Assembly: GCA_012845835.1 (NCBI GenBank)
Contig: JABAKD010000012.1
Coordinates: forward strand, 13,640,195-13,704,194
From: Undaria pinnatifida
Lineage: Eukaryota > Sar > Phaeophyceae > Laminariales > Alariaceae
Reading direction: 5' to 3'
DNA: 64,000 nt
Under the pieces are notes generated by a model that saw nothing but the letters and a program-made list of their open reading frames with translations, did no database searches and was not told the DNA's origin. Shown here piece by piece: positions 9,780-21,787 of this stretch (the stretch's first letter is position 1; the number at the start of each line of letters is the position of its first letter). The position numbers were made by a program, and so were the translations under genes.

Positions 9780-11830
9780 TCACTCTCCTCTGGTAGAAAG
9801 ATACACCCGGCATTTTATTCGGCAATCCAACTTTGATGGAACCGCAAGCACGCACGAACACGCGCCACACGGCGGTTCGTCAACATTGCAACGCCCAGCC
9901 CAAAGCAACATGATGAGCACGTGCCATATAGGCCACTGCAGCCGACTAAACACAACTAGACACAAGCGGTGCGAAAAGAGCTGAAACTGAGGTCAATAAC
10001 GTCATGAAAAGTGGCCAACGGAGGGAACGTTTGTGTCGCTGGGTGCCTAGAGCCGATGATCACAAATTCAGGGGGTTCCCCTACGAGTGAAGTACAAAGT
10101 GGACAAGCAAGCTGCGCTGCGTTGCAACGCCCAGCCGAATCTCTTGCGGAATCAACACAATTAGACACGGGCGGCGCCAAAGGAGGTAAACCTGGCGAGA
10201 GTCAGCAACGTGGCGAACTATGGCCAATGGAGTGAACTTTTGCGTCGAAGGCTACCAGGATCTTGGACCCCGAGAATCGAACACAGGAGGGTTTCCTCTA
10301 TGAGTGAACAAAGCGCTCTCAAGGAAGTTGCTCGGCAGCTCACCATCAATCCAACTCCCATCCCAGCCAGAGCAACAGCCGACTCAACAACAACAAACAC
10401 CGGCGGCATTAAAGAGAGGGGCTAAACCTTAGTAAGGTCATGGCAAATGGCCAATTAGGTGAACGGTTGGGTCGAAGGGTGGCCACGACAGAGAAGCCGA
10501 TAATCGAAACTGAAGGCGTCTCCCCTACGAGTGAACTAGCCGGCCAAGAAAGCTCGGCAGTTCGCCACCCTTACCACGCCTACCCTAGCCGCGCATATAA
10601 CAACCAACTCGACATAGTAATACGCAAGAGACGCCAGAGGAGCGAAAACTTGTGAGACGCAGTAAGGTAAGGAAAAACAGCCAAAGGAGTGCATGTTTGC
10701 GACCGATATTCCCGAGATTTTTTGGTACCAGAGGCGCCGAAGGAGCTGAAACTTCGGGAGGGCCAGTACCGTGACGAAGTATGGCCGTTTGGGTCGAAGG
10801 GTGGCCAGGACCGAGAAACCCGAGAATCGAAACTTGGAGGGTTTCTCCTAGGAATGAACCAAGCGGTCAATCAAGCTGCTCCTGCTCGGCAGCTCACCAT
10901 CAATACAACGCGCAACCCAACCACTTCAATAACACCCGACCGAACAAAACTATACGCAGGTGGCGCCAAAAGAGCTCAATAAGGTAATAAAACATGGTCA
11001 ATGCAGTGCATGTTTGCGTCGCAGGGTGACCAGGACAAAAAAACCCGAGAATCGACACAAGAGGCGGGAAACGAACTGAAACTTCGTGAGGGTTAAAAAC
11101 TTGACGAAATATGGCCAATGGAGTAAACATTGGCGTCGAATGGTGGCTAGGACGGAAAATCCTGAGAATCGACAAGTTCAGGGGGTTTCTTTGCGAGTGA
11201 GCTCAGCCGAGAAGCAAGCTGCTTGGCAGCTCATCATCATTGCAGCGTCAAACCCAACAATTACAGCAGATTCAACACCCCACGCAACTAAGCACAGGCA
11301 ACGCCAAGGGAGCTAAAACTAGGTAAGGCTCAGTAAGGTAATGAAAAAAGCCTAAGGGAGTGGATGTTCCCGTCGTGGCCGGGACAGAGACTCCCAAGAA
11401 TCGACACAAAAGGCGGCAAAGGAGCTGAACCTTCGTGAGGGTGGTAACGTGAAGAAATATGGCCAATATAAGGAATGCTTGCGTCGAAGGGCGGCCGGAA
11501 CCAAGAATCTCGATGATCTAAAAATCCAGGGGGTACCGCTTGGAGTGGGCTAAGCGGAGAGGCAAATAGCTTGGCAGTTCACTACCATCGCAGCGTCCAA
11601 TCCCACTGCTACAGTACACTCGAAACTCAACACAATCAGGTACAGGCGGCACCAAAGGAGCTGAAACTCCGCAAGGGCCAGCAAAAATGTTATTGAACAC
11701 GGTCAATGGCGTAGACGTTAGCGTCGCAGGATGGCCAAGACCGAGAATCGAAAATCCAAGGGGGTTCCGCTATAGGGTGAAAAAGGACAAGAAGGCTCCT
11801 CCGTAGCCGGCTTAGGCGTTCACGCTCGTC
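9780..11830 (+). repeat. Diverged satellite, unit about 200-330 bp
   Basis: A unit of the type GGAGCTGAAACTTCGTGAGG, then GACGAAATATGGCCAATGGAG, GCGTCGAAGGGTGGCCAGGA, GAGAATCGAAA, CTACGAGTGAAC, CAAGCTGCTCGGCAGCTCACC and CAACACAACTAGACACAGGC recurs. Unit starts lie near 9982, 10187, 10423, 10747, 11075, 11423 and 11650, with half-units near 10647, 10972 and 11310. Copies are well diverged, which suggests an old array. Short frames here show the repeat and no gene. Confidence 0.8.
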
Positions 11831-12704
11831 ATGCCCGACTTTTGCCATAGCCCACTGTTTTTTCCTAAAAGCAACACAGCATCCAAGAGTGCTGCAGCGG
11901 TAAAGGAGTGCCAATTTTTTCTTGGGAGCCTCACATGAGAACATCTACGGGCTACCCAAAAAGAGACATTTTGAACGAAAATGCTCGCTCACTCCCCAAA
12001 CTATGAACATGATCGAAATCACATAAGTAGGGGGAGACACCTGTGACCGCGGCGTTTGTTTGGGAAGCCGGAGAGGGAGAAAACTCCCACTAGTTGAGTT
12101 GGAATGGTAGAGGTCACCTTCAAAACAAAACAAACGCACTTTCAATTTATTCTCAACACAACATGTATGCAACAGAGGGGGGATAAATCATTATCAATTT
12201 TACACACTCCAGTGTTCAATCTGGAAAGTACCGAAGCACTCCAGCGAACGTGCAAACTACACCTGCGCATGAATAATAAATGGAGCTTCAACCAATGACG
12301 TACGCCCGAGAACCCTCTGCATATAATAACTCGCACTATAACCTTCAACTGCATCCAGTGCCCAAGTGTTTCAAAATGGTTTACAGCGGTATTTGCAGGG
12401 TGTTTACCGGGCAAGCCTGAGCAACATATCGCATATAGGCCGCGTAATTGGCTGCCGTCATCACCACGAGGGAAGTGCTCTATTTCCCCGTAAGGCAAAA
12501 AAGGTGACAAAAAACTAGCAAACCCAAGCTCCAAAAGCAAAAAAACGCCGGGGCGATCCACCAAATGTCACGAACCAGGACTAAACCAAACAATCACCCC
12601 CCCCCCCCCCCGGCCCCCTCTCTCCCTCCTCTCCCTCTCCCTTCCCCTCCCCCGTCACCACCGCCATCGCCACCGTTCCTACTCCCCCAATGGTCCTCCG
12701 CAAA
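11831..12704. other. No gene seen; SINE-body fragment and C-run
   Basis: At 12025-12090 lies a fragment like the tail of the second SINE type (GGGGGAGACACCTGTGACCG). A 140-codon minus frame at 12142-12564 has no recognisable motif. A C-run at 12597-12612 and a CT-rich stretch follow. Confidence 0.45.
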
Positions 12705-12815
12705 TCACAAGGCCAACCAAATCTTCCTGCTGTGGAAAGACACAATCATGGCTCCCTTCCCAAGCTTCAGGACATCGGTCCCCAGAATTACCGTCGGCCC
12801 GTGCATTCCCATGGC
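12705..12815 (-). CDS. Probable last exon of a second retropepsin-like gene
   Basis: On the minus strand an AAAG acceptor is followed by 36 codons and a TGA stop. The peptide contains GPTVILGTDVLKLGKGAM, then IVSFHSRKIWLAL and the stop. The pattern ILGxDxL, about ten residues, then a hydrophobic strand and an R-x-x-W-L ending is how retropepsin-like domains finish (DDI1 and gag proteases have ILGLDxL...). The exon carrying the catalytic aspartate was not found upstream (above 12815), so the gene may be broken. A Cys/Trp-rich frame overlapping it on the same strand is less convincing. Confidence 0.4.
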   Translation of the reverse strand, partial: AMGMHGPTVILGTDVLKLGKGAMIVSFHSRKIWLAL

Positions 12816-12899
12816 CTTTCGTCACACCACGCGTCGACGGCAAGGACAAGCGACGCGTGTCGCAGATATGGAATAGCGAAGCGGGGCAGCGAGGAGGCG

Positions 12900-13202
12900 G
12901 AAAGCAGGGGGGAGGGGGGGGCAGGTGGGTAGTTTGCTGTTAGTGCACATAGTACAAGCAGCTTCTTGTGCCTATCAAACATCGGGTATACAGGCATACG
13001 CTACCCTGCCTAAATAGTATGTCCCGCTCTGACCCCCACCGGCTGTATCCCTGTCGTTTCGAACAACAGGCCGCCGAAATGCCGCTTGAAAGACGGGGGC
13101 ATGTCATGGCGCACCCCACCCAAATCACGGGCGCGCAAAAGTCGCCTGTACAAGTCGAGGGGAGGCAAGGCTACGCGAGGCATCGCAGGGCTACGCGGGG
13201 GC
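12900..13202. other. No supported gene; possible minus-strand coding remnant
   Basis: A minus frame ending at 13010 contains LDLYRRLLRARDLGG and FKRHFGGLLFETTG. The LYRRLLRA string recalls LYR-motif mitochondrial proteins, but the rest of that domain is missing and the frame runs into repeats. I leave it uncalled. Confidence 0.25.
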
Positions 13203-13446
13203 AGGCTGCCGCATGTGGCAGTGTATAACACACACCCTCGGACAAACGTCAACGCCGACTTTTTTCCTCTCGAAAATCGGTAGGGCACAAACGCCGAGGA
13301 ACTCGTCGATGGAAAATATCTCGACGAGATCTCTCGAGAGCCGACATTTTGGTTGTTTCTACCCACCTGGATTCGGAGGAAATCGGCGTTAAAACTAATT
13401 CCATTAACAAGGGGTGTTATATACACTGTCATATACGGCAGCCGTG
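13203..13446. mobile_element. ~245-bp inverted-repeat (fold-back) element
   Basis: GGCTGCCGCATGTGGCAGTG and on to TATAACACACACC (13204-13240) is matched in reverse by 13410-13445. Inside, a second pair with ACGCCGAC.TTTTTCCTC and its complement continues the stem, and TCGTCGA / TCGACGA bracket the loop. It carries no coding capacity. AGGCGAGGC-type simple repeats flank both sides. Confidence 0.6.
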
Positions 13447-13690
13447 GTGAGGTTAAGCCAGGCAGGGCTAGACTTGGCGATGTTACTACGCTAGGCAAGG
13501 CGAGGCACGGCTAGGCGAGGAGGGCGAGGCTAGGCGAGGCGAGACGAATATCGATACCGCTGCAATGCAACGTCAATTGGTAATGCCTCTACCAATATGT
13601 GGAACTCCCTGAACCCCAGCAATAAACCAGTGCTGTGCTGCGAGCATAACTAACAAGCTCAGGCAGGGCTAGGCGAGCCGAAGTTCCTCA
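13430..13690. repeat. AGGCTAGGCG-type simple repeats
   Basis: Loose repeats of GGCGAGGCTAGGCGAGG and GGCAGGGCTAGGCGAG occur at 13490-13545 and 13660-13682, with related strings at 13165-13205. Confidence 0.6.
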
Positions 13691-13859
13691 TCCTCGACAC
13701 ATATCGTGCTGCTCCTTCAAATATATACACTTGGCCTTTCCTCTGCCATATCGTTCGGTTGTCAATACGTATCCACGTTTGCAAGGTCCGCATTGCGTCC
13801 CTTTTGTACGAAGTATACCAGGCTCAATTCCCGTGCATTATTATTACCACGGGCGTTCA

Positions 13860-14155
13860 CGGGTCGCGACCCGTCCCGCGGGTCGGGTCAGGAAGTGTTC
13901 AAAATCTCACGGGGCGAGTCGAGCCGGGTCAGAAGGTGTTCGAATTCTCAAGGGTCAGGTCGGGTCGGGTCGGGTCGGGTCGGGTCGGGTCGGGTCGGGT
14001 CGGGTCGGGTCGGGTCGGGTCGGGTCGGGTCGGGTCGGGTCGGTCGGGTCGGGTCCGTTCGGGTCGGGTCGGGTCGGGTAATGAGGTGTTCAAATATCAC
14101 GGGTCGGGGTAGGGTCACCCTGACCGGACCCGACCCGCGAGAGGTGACCCCACCC
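13860..14155 (+). repeat. GGGTC pentanucleotide array and flanks
   Basis: An almost pure (GGGTC)n tract at about 13958-14085 sits between copies of GGTGTTCAAATATCACGGGTC. Three plus frames stay open through it, giving the GRVGSGRVGS pattern, purely as an effect of the period of five. A diverged relative in the opposite direction lies at 16135-16410. Confidence 0.9.
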
Positions 14156-16134
14156 GCTAAACACCCTGAATTGTTATAACCAAAGGCATTGATTGTTGTC
14201 GGTGCACCTCTTCCGGTGGGCCAAGACCTTCATCGTTTCCATGCTGCCGAAGTATTACTGGTAGGCACGGTGCCGGCGCCCCTCCGTCCGTCCACCGCCC
14301 TTTTCTTTCAAAATACCAAGGCTCCGGTATTGTGGTATTGCACATACCGTACTCTATACCAGCATTATTTATGTCTGGTACCTGGCAGTATTGTAGTATC
14401 GTACGTACCACCTTTGTCGCTACCGACTTTAGGTTTTACTCAAAAAAGGACTTCACACATGAGTCGTTCTACGGTAGTCCCCCCAACTTTCTTTAACGAA
14501 ATCGCCAGTTTAGAAACCAGCTCCAGGCCGCATCTCCTGAAATACGGTGCCCCTTTCCGCCCCGACGTCATCGTTCGATAGACCTTTGCAAACAAAAAAC
14601 ATTTGTGAGGATGTAGTTTTCATAGCATCCTGGTCCTTGTGTAGAGCAGCCTTAAAACGTTCGTACAAGAAAATCGCTGGTTTTGGGGGGGGTGCTATCG
14701 TAGAATCAGTCACATACCAGGCATTCATATTTTATAAAATTATTCTGACGGCGTCAGCTGTGAGTTCGACGAATTTAGGGTCGATACTCATCTTTGCAAG
14801 CTGCGTTGGTGGTAACTGTAGTGTACTATGTGGGTGAGTTTTTTCACTTAATGGGAGGGGTCCCCTTGTTTCATTGTATTTTTTTCGTGCATGCAGCATT
14901 GAATATATTTGGTTTTTCTCTACTGTAATGGCTGGTGTTGGCATCTTGGATCTAGGTGGCGAATTTTGAGATACATCTAACATAATACCTACTTTATGAA
15001 TTATTACTGTAGTTTCCACTATACTGCTCTAGCATATGTATTGTTATTTTTACCATCTGACCAAGTGCAGCATGAGGTTCGAGGTTCGACGTCGAGCACT
15101 CATAAAACACTTGCCAGAATGAAGAAGACCAACGCAAACCATATACTGTATACACGCATATATGTATTGTTGGCGCAGCGCACCGAACGTATCGTGAAAT
15201 CGAAAGGCGGAAAAGTGGCAGCCACTCGCGCGAGTGGGAGTCGATGAAAAACGATTCTCCCAAAAAGCGCCTGTGTCGAAAAAAAGGATACACCAAGTGA
15301 AACGAAAGGAAACGAATCGAAACGAAACCAAACGCAACGAACCGAACCGAACCGCAACGCAATGAGCCGAAGAGAAAACGAAACACACCTTAAACCCTGG
15401 CAGGTCCGCGAACATAACAGGCCTCCCTCGAAGCTCGTGGCTCCCCGCTTGTTGCCCCTGGATGATCATATCCATATTCGCCTCCCCCACCTATAAAGAG
15501 GGAAAACATATACCAGTACGAGGGTCGTAAGAGTTAGGCAATAAAAACAACTGGTAAAAAAGAAAACCAACGCGCATACGCCGAAAAAAAAACAAAACAG
15601 TATCAGCTACAGTAATGGCCCCTTAATACTGCCGGTATGTGCACTATAGACGATTTCACAGGCACTATAGCGGCAACCGGCACCAATCCGCACACTGCCA
15701 CTACTGATGGTTCGCTTTTTGTGCCAAAACGATTTCACAGGCACTATAGCGGGCAACCGGCACTACTCAACCGGTACTATAGAGGGACCTCTGCCGTGGT
15801 GGATACTTACACAGAGCAAGTACGGTTGAGGTTGAACGTGAAAGCAGACCGAATGTTGGTCGCGAAATGTAATGAAATGACCCGTTGTCTTCACCAAAAG
15901 TCCACGCTGCGATAGGGTGGGTGTTATTGCCCCCCCCAGAATATATTCACATAGATATATTTCAGATACGTCAGCGGTGAGTTTGACAGGTTGAGTGATT
16001 GACACTCATCTTTGCGAGCTGTGTGATACGTCGGCCCCGCGTTTTTACAGATGTATTCCTCTTTGAGGATAGAGGTCAACGACGCCCCTGGATGCTGCCA
16101 GGATCAACAGCACAATTTTACCTGGGGCTAATCT
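14156..16134. other. Non-coding stretch with dispersed-repeat copies
   Basis: No gene is supported. Minus-strand copies of a dispersed repeat (family R3; compare 35660-35765) lie at 14735-14805 and 15945-16025. AACGA/CGAAA simple repeats lie at 15298-15365. ACGATTTCACAGGCACTATA is tandemly duplicated at about 15652-15765. Confidence 0.5.
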
Positions 16135-16410
16135 CCAGGGCTCTTCACGGGCCGGATCACTTCTCGCGACTACGATCAGGTCACGGTCAGGGTGAGCCGA
16201 CCCAACCCTTGATACCTGAAAACCTCTTGGCCCGACCCAATCCGACCCGTGACATTTCGAACACCTCCTAGTCCGACCTGGCTCGACCCGCGAGGTTTTG
16301 CAAACCTCCTGACTCGATCCGGCGCAACCCGCGAGACTTGCTACAACCTCTTTAGCCGACCCGCGGGCCGGAAACTGACCCGTGAGAAGTCCTGCTACCT
16401 TCGAACCAAC
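16135..16410 (-). repeat. Diverged GGGTC-type repeat, inverted relative to 13.9 kb
   Basis: Read on the minus strand, units of the form GAGGTGTTCGAAATGTCACG followed by GGTCGGATTGGGTCGGGCC repeat four or five times. They end in CACCCTGACCG like the plus-strand copy at 14.11 kb, so the two are inverted members of one family. Confidence 0.7.
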
Positions 16411-17989
16411 GCGGGCTCCTCCAACTGAGGACTTGCCCAACATATCGGTAAAGCCCATTGGAGTTTCACGGCTTTGGGTAGCAACGCGGAACATCGTACT
16501 GGAGAGAAAGTCAGACTTCCTAGATCATCCCCGGGTGTTCCCGGCATGTGTACCGCCTGGTCGTAAGCGTGACGTCACGTATTCTACGAAATGCGTATAC
16601 AAGACAACTTGTGACTCAGTTTCAACACGTAAAATATATGCAGGGGGGGGGCTACGATATAAGAGAAGGGGCATGTCAAGCCAATTTGACCTCTCTTAAA
16701 ACCGATACTACTCTTAAATCGCAATGGGTTTTACGTAGCTTTCAGCATGCCCGCGTCAAACCTTATAACCTCGTTTCTCTTAAATCGACCACTCTTAAAT
16801 CGCCCCCCCCCCCCCCCTTTGCGAGGTACTCATCATGTCATCTGACACTTGATGGCAATGTCTCCTGGTGAGCTCACCTCTACTGGCTTATACACCTCTC
16901 CCGGAGCGGCCGCCCCGGCCACCACCTGGGCGGGATGTCGTGTATCCAGGCACAAGTACGCATCATTCCATATACGGATAAAAGCACGCAGGCATAAAAA
17001 CGCACGGGTACACAAAGTTGAGGGTGGGAGAACGATCAACGCAGGTGTGTTCAGACACAAACACGCGCCAATCAACAGCACGAACAGCAGCACGCAGCAG
17101 ACAAAATACACGCACAGGCATGCACAAACACAAGGATAAGAGAGGTCGAAGCACCAAGAAGAGCACGATCAAAAGCACCAGGCCCACACAAGGGCAGACA
17201 CCACGTACGAGGATAAGGGTCGCGCACCAACAGTCGCACGATCAAGAGCAGCACGACGCATGTACACGCACGGGCATACATACGCACCAAAGGGTACGGG
17301 CAGGAAAACACCACGGGGTAACAGATATACAGAACATATATATTTCGATCGGATAAATCCGATCCCACGCAGACTGACCCTCTAGTCTGGCCACGGAGAG
17401 ACGTTTTGAGTGCGTTTATTGACGTTTCGACTCAACCAAGCATCCAGGGCAAGCAGAGGGAAGGCCAAATGTTTGCTGCACGTTCTTTACGTAGCAACTG
17501 ACAGGCGCGCACTGAGCCAGCTTCTGCTACTACATGCATGATACCATAATATAATACGCGCGATCGGAGTATCACACACAGATTGCAAAGATGAGTTTCG
17601 ACAAATTCGATCTCACAGCAGCTGGAGTGTATTTGTATTTTTATAATATCTAGATCCGAGGCTCGCAGACCGACCGTGTCTCTGTGTGTACAGTGATCGT
17701 GGAGAGACTTGCTGACGGTATTCTAGGCGTGAAACACGGTGTCGCTGCCTTCGTCATTCAATTCCTCGAATGCTATGATTATAATATTGCTGCTATTTGT
17801 TAATGTAGACCACTCTCGTCTGGTCGATGGAATATTAGTAGTACGCGATAGCACTGAACAAATAATTTGGTAGTTAAGAATTTCAGGCTCGATCGAGTTT
17901 TAGATAAAAAAATAACCATAAATGGTATGGCCTTTTAGTCTGATTGCTGGTCGCTCATTGGCCGGAGATCGTACATAAAGTAACCGTCA
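16411..17989. other. Non-coding stretch, simple repeats, one R3 copy
   Basis: CTTAAATCG strings and a C-run lie at 16680-16820, and CACGCACAGGCA-type A/C-rich sequence at 16960-17300. A plus-strand copy of dispersed repeat R3 (GCGCGATCGGAGTATCACAC) lies at 17555-17655. No gene is supported. Confidence 0.5.
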
Positions 17990-18635
17990 TCTGGGGACGA
18001 TAGGGTCCATTCCCAGAGTCATAATCCATTCACATATATACAACTCCGACAACCCGGAACGAACACGGATATATCACCAGGATTGATGCCTCCCCGCACA
18101 GTGCGGAAATCCCCAATGCCACCGACCGGTCGATCTCTAATTGGCTGGGGTTCGTGTAGTATAGAGCTAGGTCCACCCGGACACGATAGTGGCCCATCCC
18201 CGGTCCAGGGGTCATTCCATATATCTAAAATTAGACAAACGGGGGAAGAAAACCGAGTTCTCTCGGGTCGACACCGACCCCACGGTGTGGAAACCCCAGT
18301 TCCATTGGCTAGAATCGCTGATTGGTTCGAGCTCCACAGTGGCCCCCCAACCTAGTATAGGAGGATGATCGAGACTCACCAACCTATGGGGGGCAGTTCC
18401 ATCGCACACGGGGGAGATAGGGCCCCATTCCTGGTTCAGAAATCTTCCGAAAATATCTACAGCCTCAGCAACGTGGGAACTATAACGATGATCTCCCGGG
18501 TCGATACACCTCCCCGCACGGCGTGTCAACCCCGACTCCATTTGGCTTATTTGTCGTGATTGGCTGGTAGGCTTTGACCCAATAAGCTCACAAATATCTC
18601 GACCGAGTCGGGTTTTCTGGCATACTTCTCGCGGC
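17990..18635 (+). repeat. Three diverged ~220-bp tandem units
   Basis: Each unit has GGGTCGACACCGACCCCACGG-like sequence, CCCCGATTCCATTGGCTAG, GATTGGCTGG and GGGGCCCATTCCTGGTCAG. Units run about 17990-18200, 18200-18420 and 18420-18635. No coding signal is present. Confidence 0.7.
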
Positions 18636-20035
18636 AAACATTTGCAATGCGAGCGCCGTTCAATGAGTTATTTGCATGATAGGTCGCACAAAAAAAGCGA
18701 TTTTGATCCTATACCAGGTTGGCGTGCCGAGCAAGCACACGCTCGAAATGAGGATGAGAAACATTTGAACAGCAACAATAGCACCAAACGCAATATAAAT
18801 GGACGAATTAGACCCATGTTTTATGCAGGATTCAGGGCCCCCCGGTTAAAAGCACAATTAATTTCAAGCAAAAATGGGGTGTTCAAAGAAAAACGACATA
18901 ATAATATCTGGAACTAAGACTGGCACGACTCGAGCATAGTAACCAACCGTGGAAAAAAGTCTGAAACTAGGCCAAAACAGTGCGTATTTGACTCACTGGC
19001 AAATTGGTCCAATAATCATGGAATACTTGCTGTGCCCGAATAACCACCTCTTTGTCGCTTATGCGGCACCGCAAAAAATCGCTGAACATTCAGATTTCAT
19101 TCGCTTATCGGGGTAAAAACCTAAGCTCGCTAATATTTTGCGCGGGTTTTCTTGCATACTACTCGCCTAGAGCAAAAAATTGCCATGCGGCCGCAGCTCG
19201 CCCCAAACGCTCGACCTCGGGATGAATCTATGCAGTTGGTGCCCAGAGCGTCAAGATAAAGCCATTCGGGATCATAAGAAGAGCGGTCAAATCGCCATTT
19301 GCCGGCATAATAACACCATAGATATTGCCCACAACAGATAAGAGCAATGAGCGCCTGCTTCATCGGCTTGACACAGGGTGATCTTGAATCGGAATATAAT
19401 ACCCCTTTTCTTTCTTCTCTGTCTTTTCTATTATTTTTTTTTTCCAATTGACTTGCGTCTGACGTGCGTATGCGTAGTGATAGGTACCACGAGATATTTG
19501 TGCAGATCCCTATTTTTTACGATACTGCTATATCGTCGATTGCTGCGGCGCACAGGAGATATTGTCGAGAAGATTCCTATTACTCTGTATCATCGGTCAA
19601 TTCCTGGCGAACACGACGGTATGACATTTTCAAGAACGTCCCTATACTTTATTATGCTTTCATCAATTAATCGCTGGCGCACACGATGTATTGACCAGCA
19701 GCAGCAACAACAACACAACAACAATCAGTAGCCAGCGCAATTCTTGAAACCACACAACAAAGCTTCAAAACACTACTACCTTCATAATCACACCTATCAC
19801 ACCTACCTTTACAAGTGCACCTACGTTTCGTTTGTGGGGATAAATATGCATGGAACTAGTGTGTGATATTGAGTATGCGGTCCTGAAAGAAGGATGGTGG
19901 ATCATGGACCAATATATACGGAACGACTCTTTGGAGCGGCGATGAAAAAGACTGACAAAACATTGTTTTTCGTACTGCGATTTTATTTAAAAGCGACTCC
20001 GTTCGTTGTGTTCGTTTTCTACATGGTATTCGTTT
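18636..20035. other. AT-richer non-coding stretch
   Basis: A 65-80 bp motif (TCGCTGGCGCACACGA, TATTGTCGAGAAGATTCCTA) recurs three times at 19480-19700. CTTGCATACTACTCGC-type strings at 18605-18650 and 19135-19190 are related to each other. No gene is supported. Confidence 0.45.
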
Positions 20036-20230
20036 TACGGTCTGGCCTGTTTTGTTGTGCTCTCGTACCCGGTACGCTGCTAGCTTTTCACTTGCTATAT
20101 ACCTTGATTAATTGCGATTGTTTGGTTTACTCTGTCTCACAGTCTGTGGCCACATAATAATAAGTTGTATCTATCAAGGATGAAGAATCAGCAGACTCTG
20201 GGTGTAATGATGTTGTTGGGTAGGGAACGC
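20036..20230 (+). repeat. Dispersed repeat R2, copy 1
   Basis: CTCGTACCCGGTACGCT, then TTTGGTTTACTCTGT, CACAGTCTGTG, CCACATAATAATAAGTTG and GGATGAAGAATCAGCA recurs at 25841-26045 (plus) and 52237-52423 (minus). Ends are not sharply defined and no target duplication was found. Confidence 0.7.
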
Positions 20231-20751
20231 CCCCCCCTCGAAGACAACGAACGCTCGAACAAAGGTATTTAACCGTGAAACCCGATATCGAAAAGCAACG
20301 ACACAGCAGTCGTCGTGCGATGTGCACAATAGGCCAAACGCTTCGAGGTGTGACCATGAAAAAAGTGTGGTGGGGACGAAATAAGAAGCCAATTGGGAAA
20401 TGATGCCAACTTGGAAATAAGTGTTTCCCCATACCTGGTATGTTTTTTTCGTTCAAGGTCTGCATATGCCAAGATCCAAGAATAGCTCGGGCGTATACCG
20501 CCCAAAATACAAAAAATTGCGCACTTCTCCCTTGTCTTGCTCAGCCCACGTACCCGATCCCGGCCAGGTGCAGAACGGATACGGCAGGGCGAGGAGCGTT
20601 TGAGCCGCCCCCCGAAGACGGCGCTTAAACGAAGCTATTTGACCGAGAATTCCAGTCCCGAGAATCGCGTACTGAGGCCGAGACGGAAAAAAACTCCTGA
20701 CCGAATCACCCCCAAAAAGAATGATCACACCTGGTATATATATTAATATCT

Positions 20752-20947
20752 CGCAAACACGTTTCTGTTAATCGCGTTTTAGTCCCGCAAACACGTTTCT
20801 GTTAATCGCGTTTTAGTCCCGCAAACACGTTTCTGTTAATCGCGTTTTAGTCCCGCAAACACGTTTCTGTTAATCGCGCTTCAGTCCCGCAAACACGTTT
20901 CTGTTAATCGCGTTTTAGTCCCGCAAACACGTTACCGTTAATCGCGG
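20752..20947. repeat. 34-bp tandem repeat, 5.8 copies
   Basis: CGCAAACACGTTTCTGTTAA plus TCGCGTTTTAGTCC repeats at 20752, 20786, 20820, 20854, 20888 and 20922 with a constant 34-bp period. The first copies are nearly identical and the last is diverged. There are no spacers, so this is not a CRISPR. Confidence 0.95.
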
Positions 20948-21787
20948 TAGCGGCAGGACGGCACTACAGCAGCAGGATGGTGACGCTATGGTATGCGTTG
21001 ATGGCGGCCGTAGCAGCGTGAGCAGCCTTCTCGACAACACTAATGCTCGGTACAAGGTTCCCCTTTCGGATGGGTTAACTTGACACCCCTGCCGCGTCGC
21101 AAGTCCAAAAGGAGGAACACAGACTTTCCAATGATGAACACGGGCTGCTGCTTTTTGGTGCTGCTGCTGTATGTTTCGCATGCCTGGTATGAGACCCGAC
21201 GGTGTGTGTTCCATTGCATTGGATATGAAAATGGTGTCGTCGTGGTTCGATCTCCTCCTGCTGCTGTGCCCCGATCACACACATACACCGTGACTGGCAC
21301 AAAAGCGAGAGCTTGGAGAACGGCTGCCTTTGTACCGCTGCTGCTTCACTGCTGTATACATATGGCTGTACTGATTTCGTGGCTGTGAGGCCCAGCGGCT
21401 GCATTTGGAAACAAGAACAAAACACCGCTGTTCTTACTTGTTTTGCGTGCCACATGACCAAGTGACAGCACAAACTCAGCTGACACATACATATCCAGTG
21501 GCACACACAAAAACACCGTCCGTGGCTGTCACAAAGGAGTGCCGCTGCTGCTGCTGTTACTGCTACTGTTGCGTCTTAGCAAACAGGAGAGGATAAAAAA
21601 CTGGACCCATAATGATGTTATATAGCGGGTGGGAGAGCGGAGCGGGCCCAGAAAGCGTGAGAGCGGAGCGGGCTATTTGAAAAGAAAGAGAAAAATGTGA
21701 GGTTTCCCATGGCCCCACTCGGCTCAGCGAGGCGGAACGCAACCCCTTGACAAAGGAGCCAGCGCAGCGTATTTGAATGTTCAGAAC
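20948..21787. other. Non-coding, CTG-rich patches
   Basis: CTGCTGCTG patches at 21145-21170 and 21540-21570 give Cys- or Ala-rich frames. GAGCGGAGCGGGC is duplicated at 21632-21672. No gene is supported. Confidence 0.45.

Noticed and set aside
13010-13498. LYR-motif mitochondrial protein
   Set aside because: Only LYRRLLRA matches; the remaining helices are missing and the frame runs through a fold-back element.
13706-14179. GRVGSGRVGS repeat protein
   Set aside because: A GGGTC array is open in three frames at once; a five-base period explains it.
20752-20947. Possible CRISPR array (regular 34-bp direct repeats)
   Set aside because: The repeats are contiguous with no spacers, no cas genes are present and the setting is eukaryotic.
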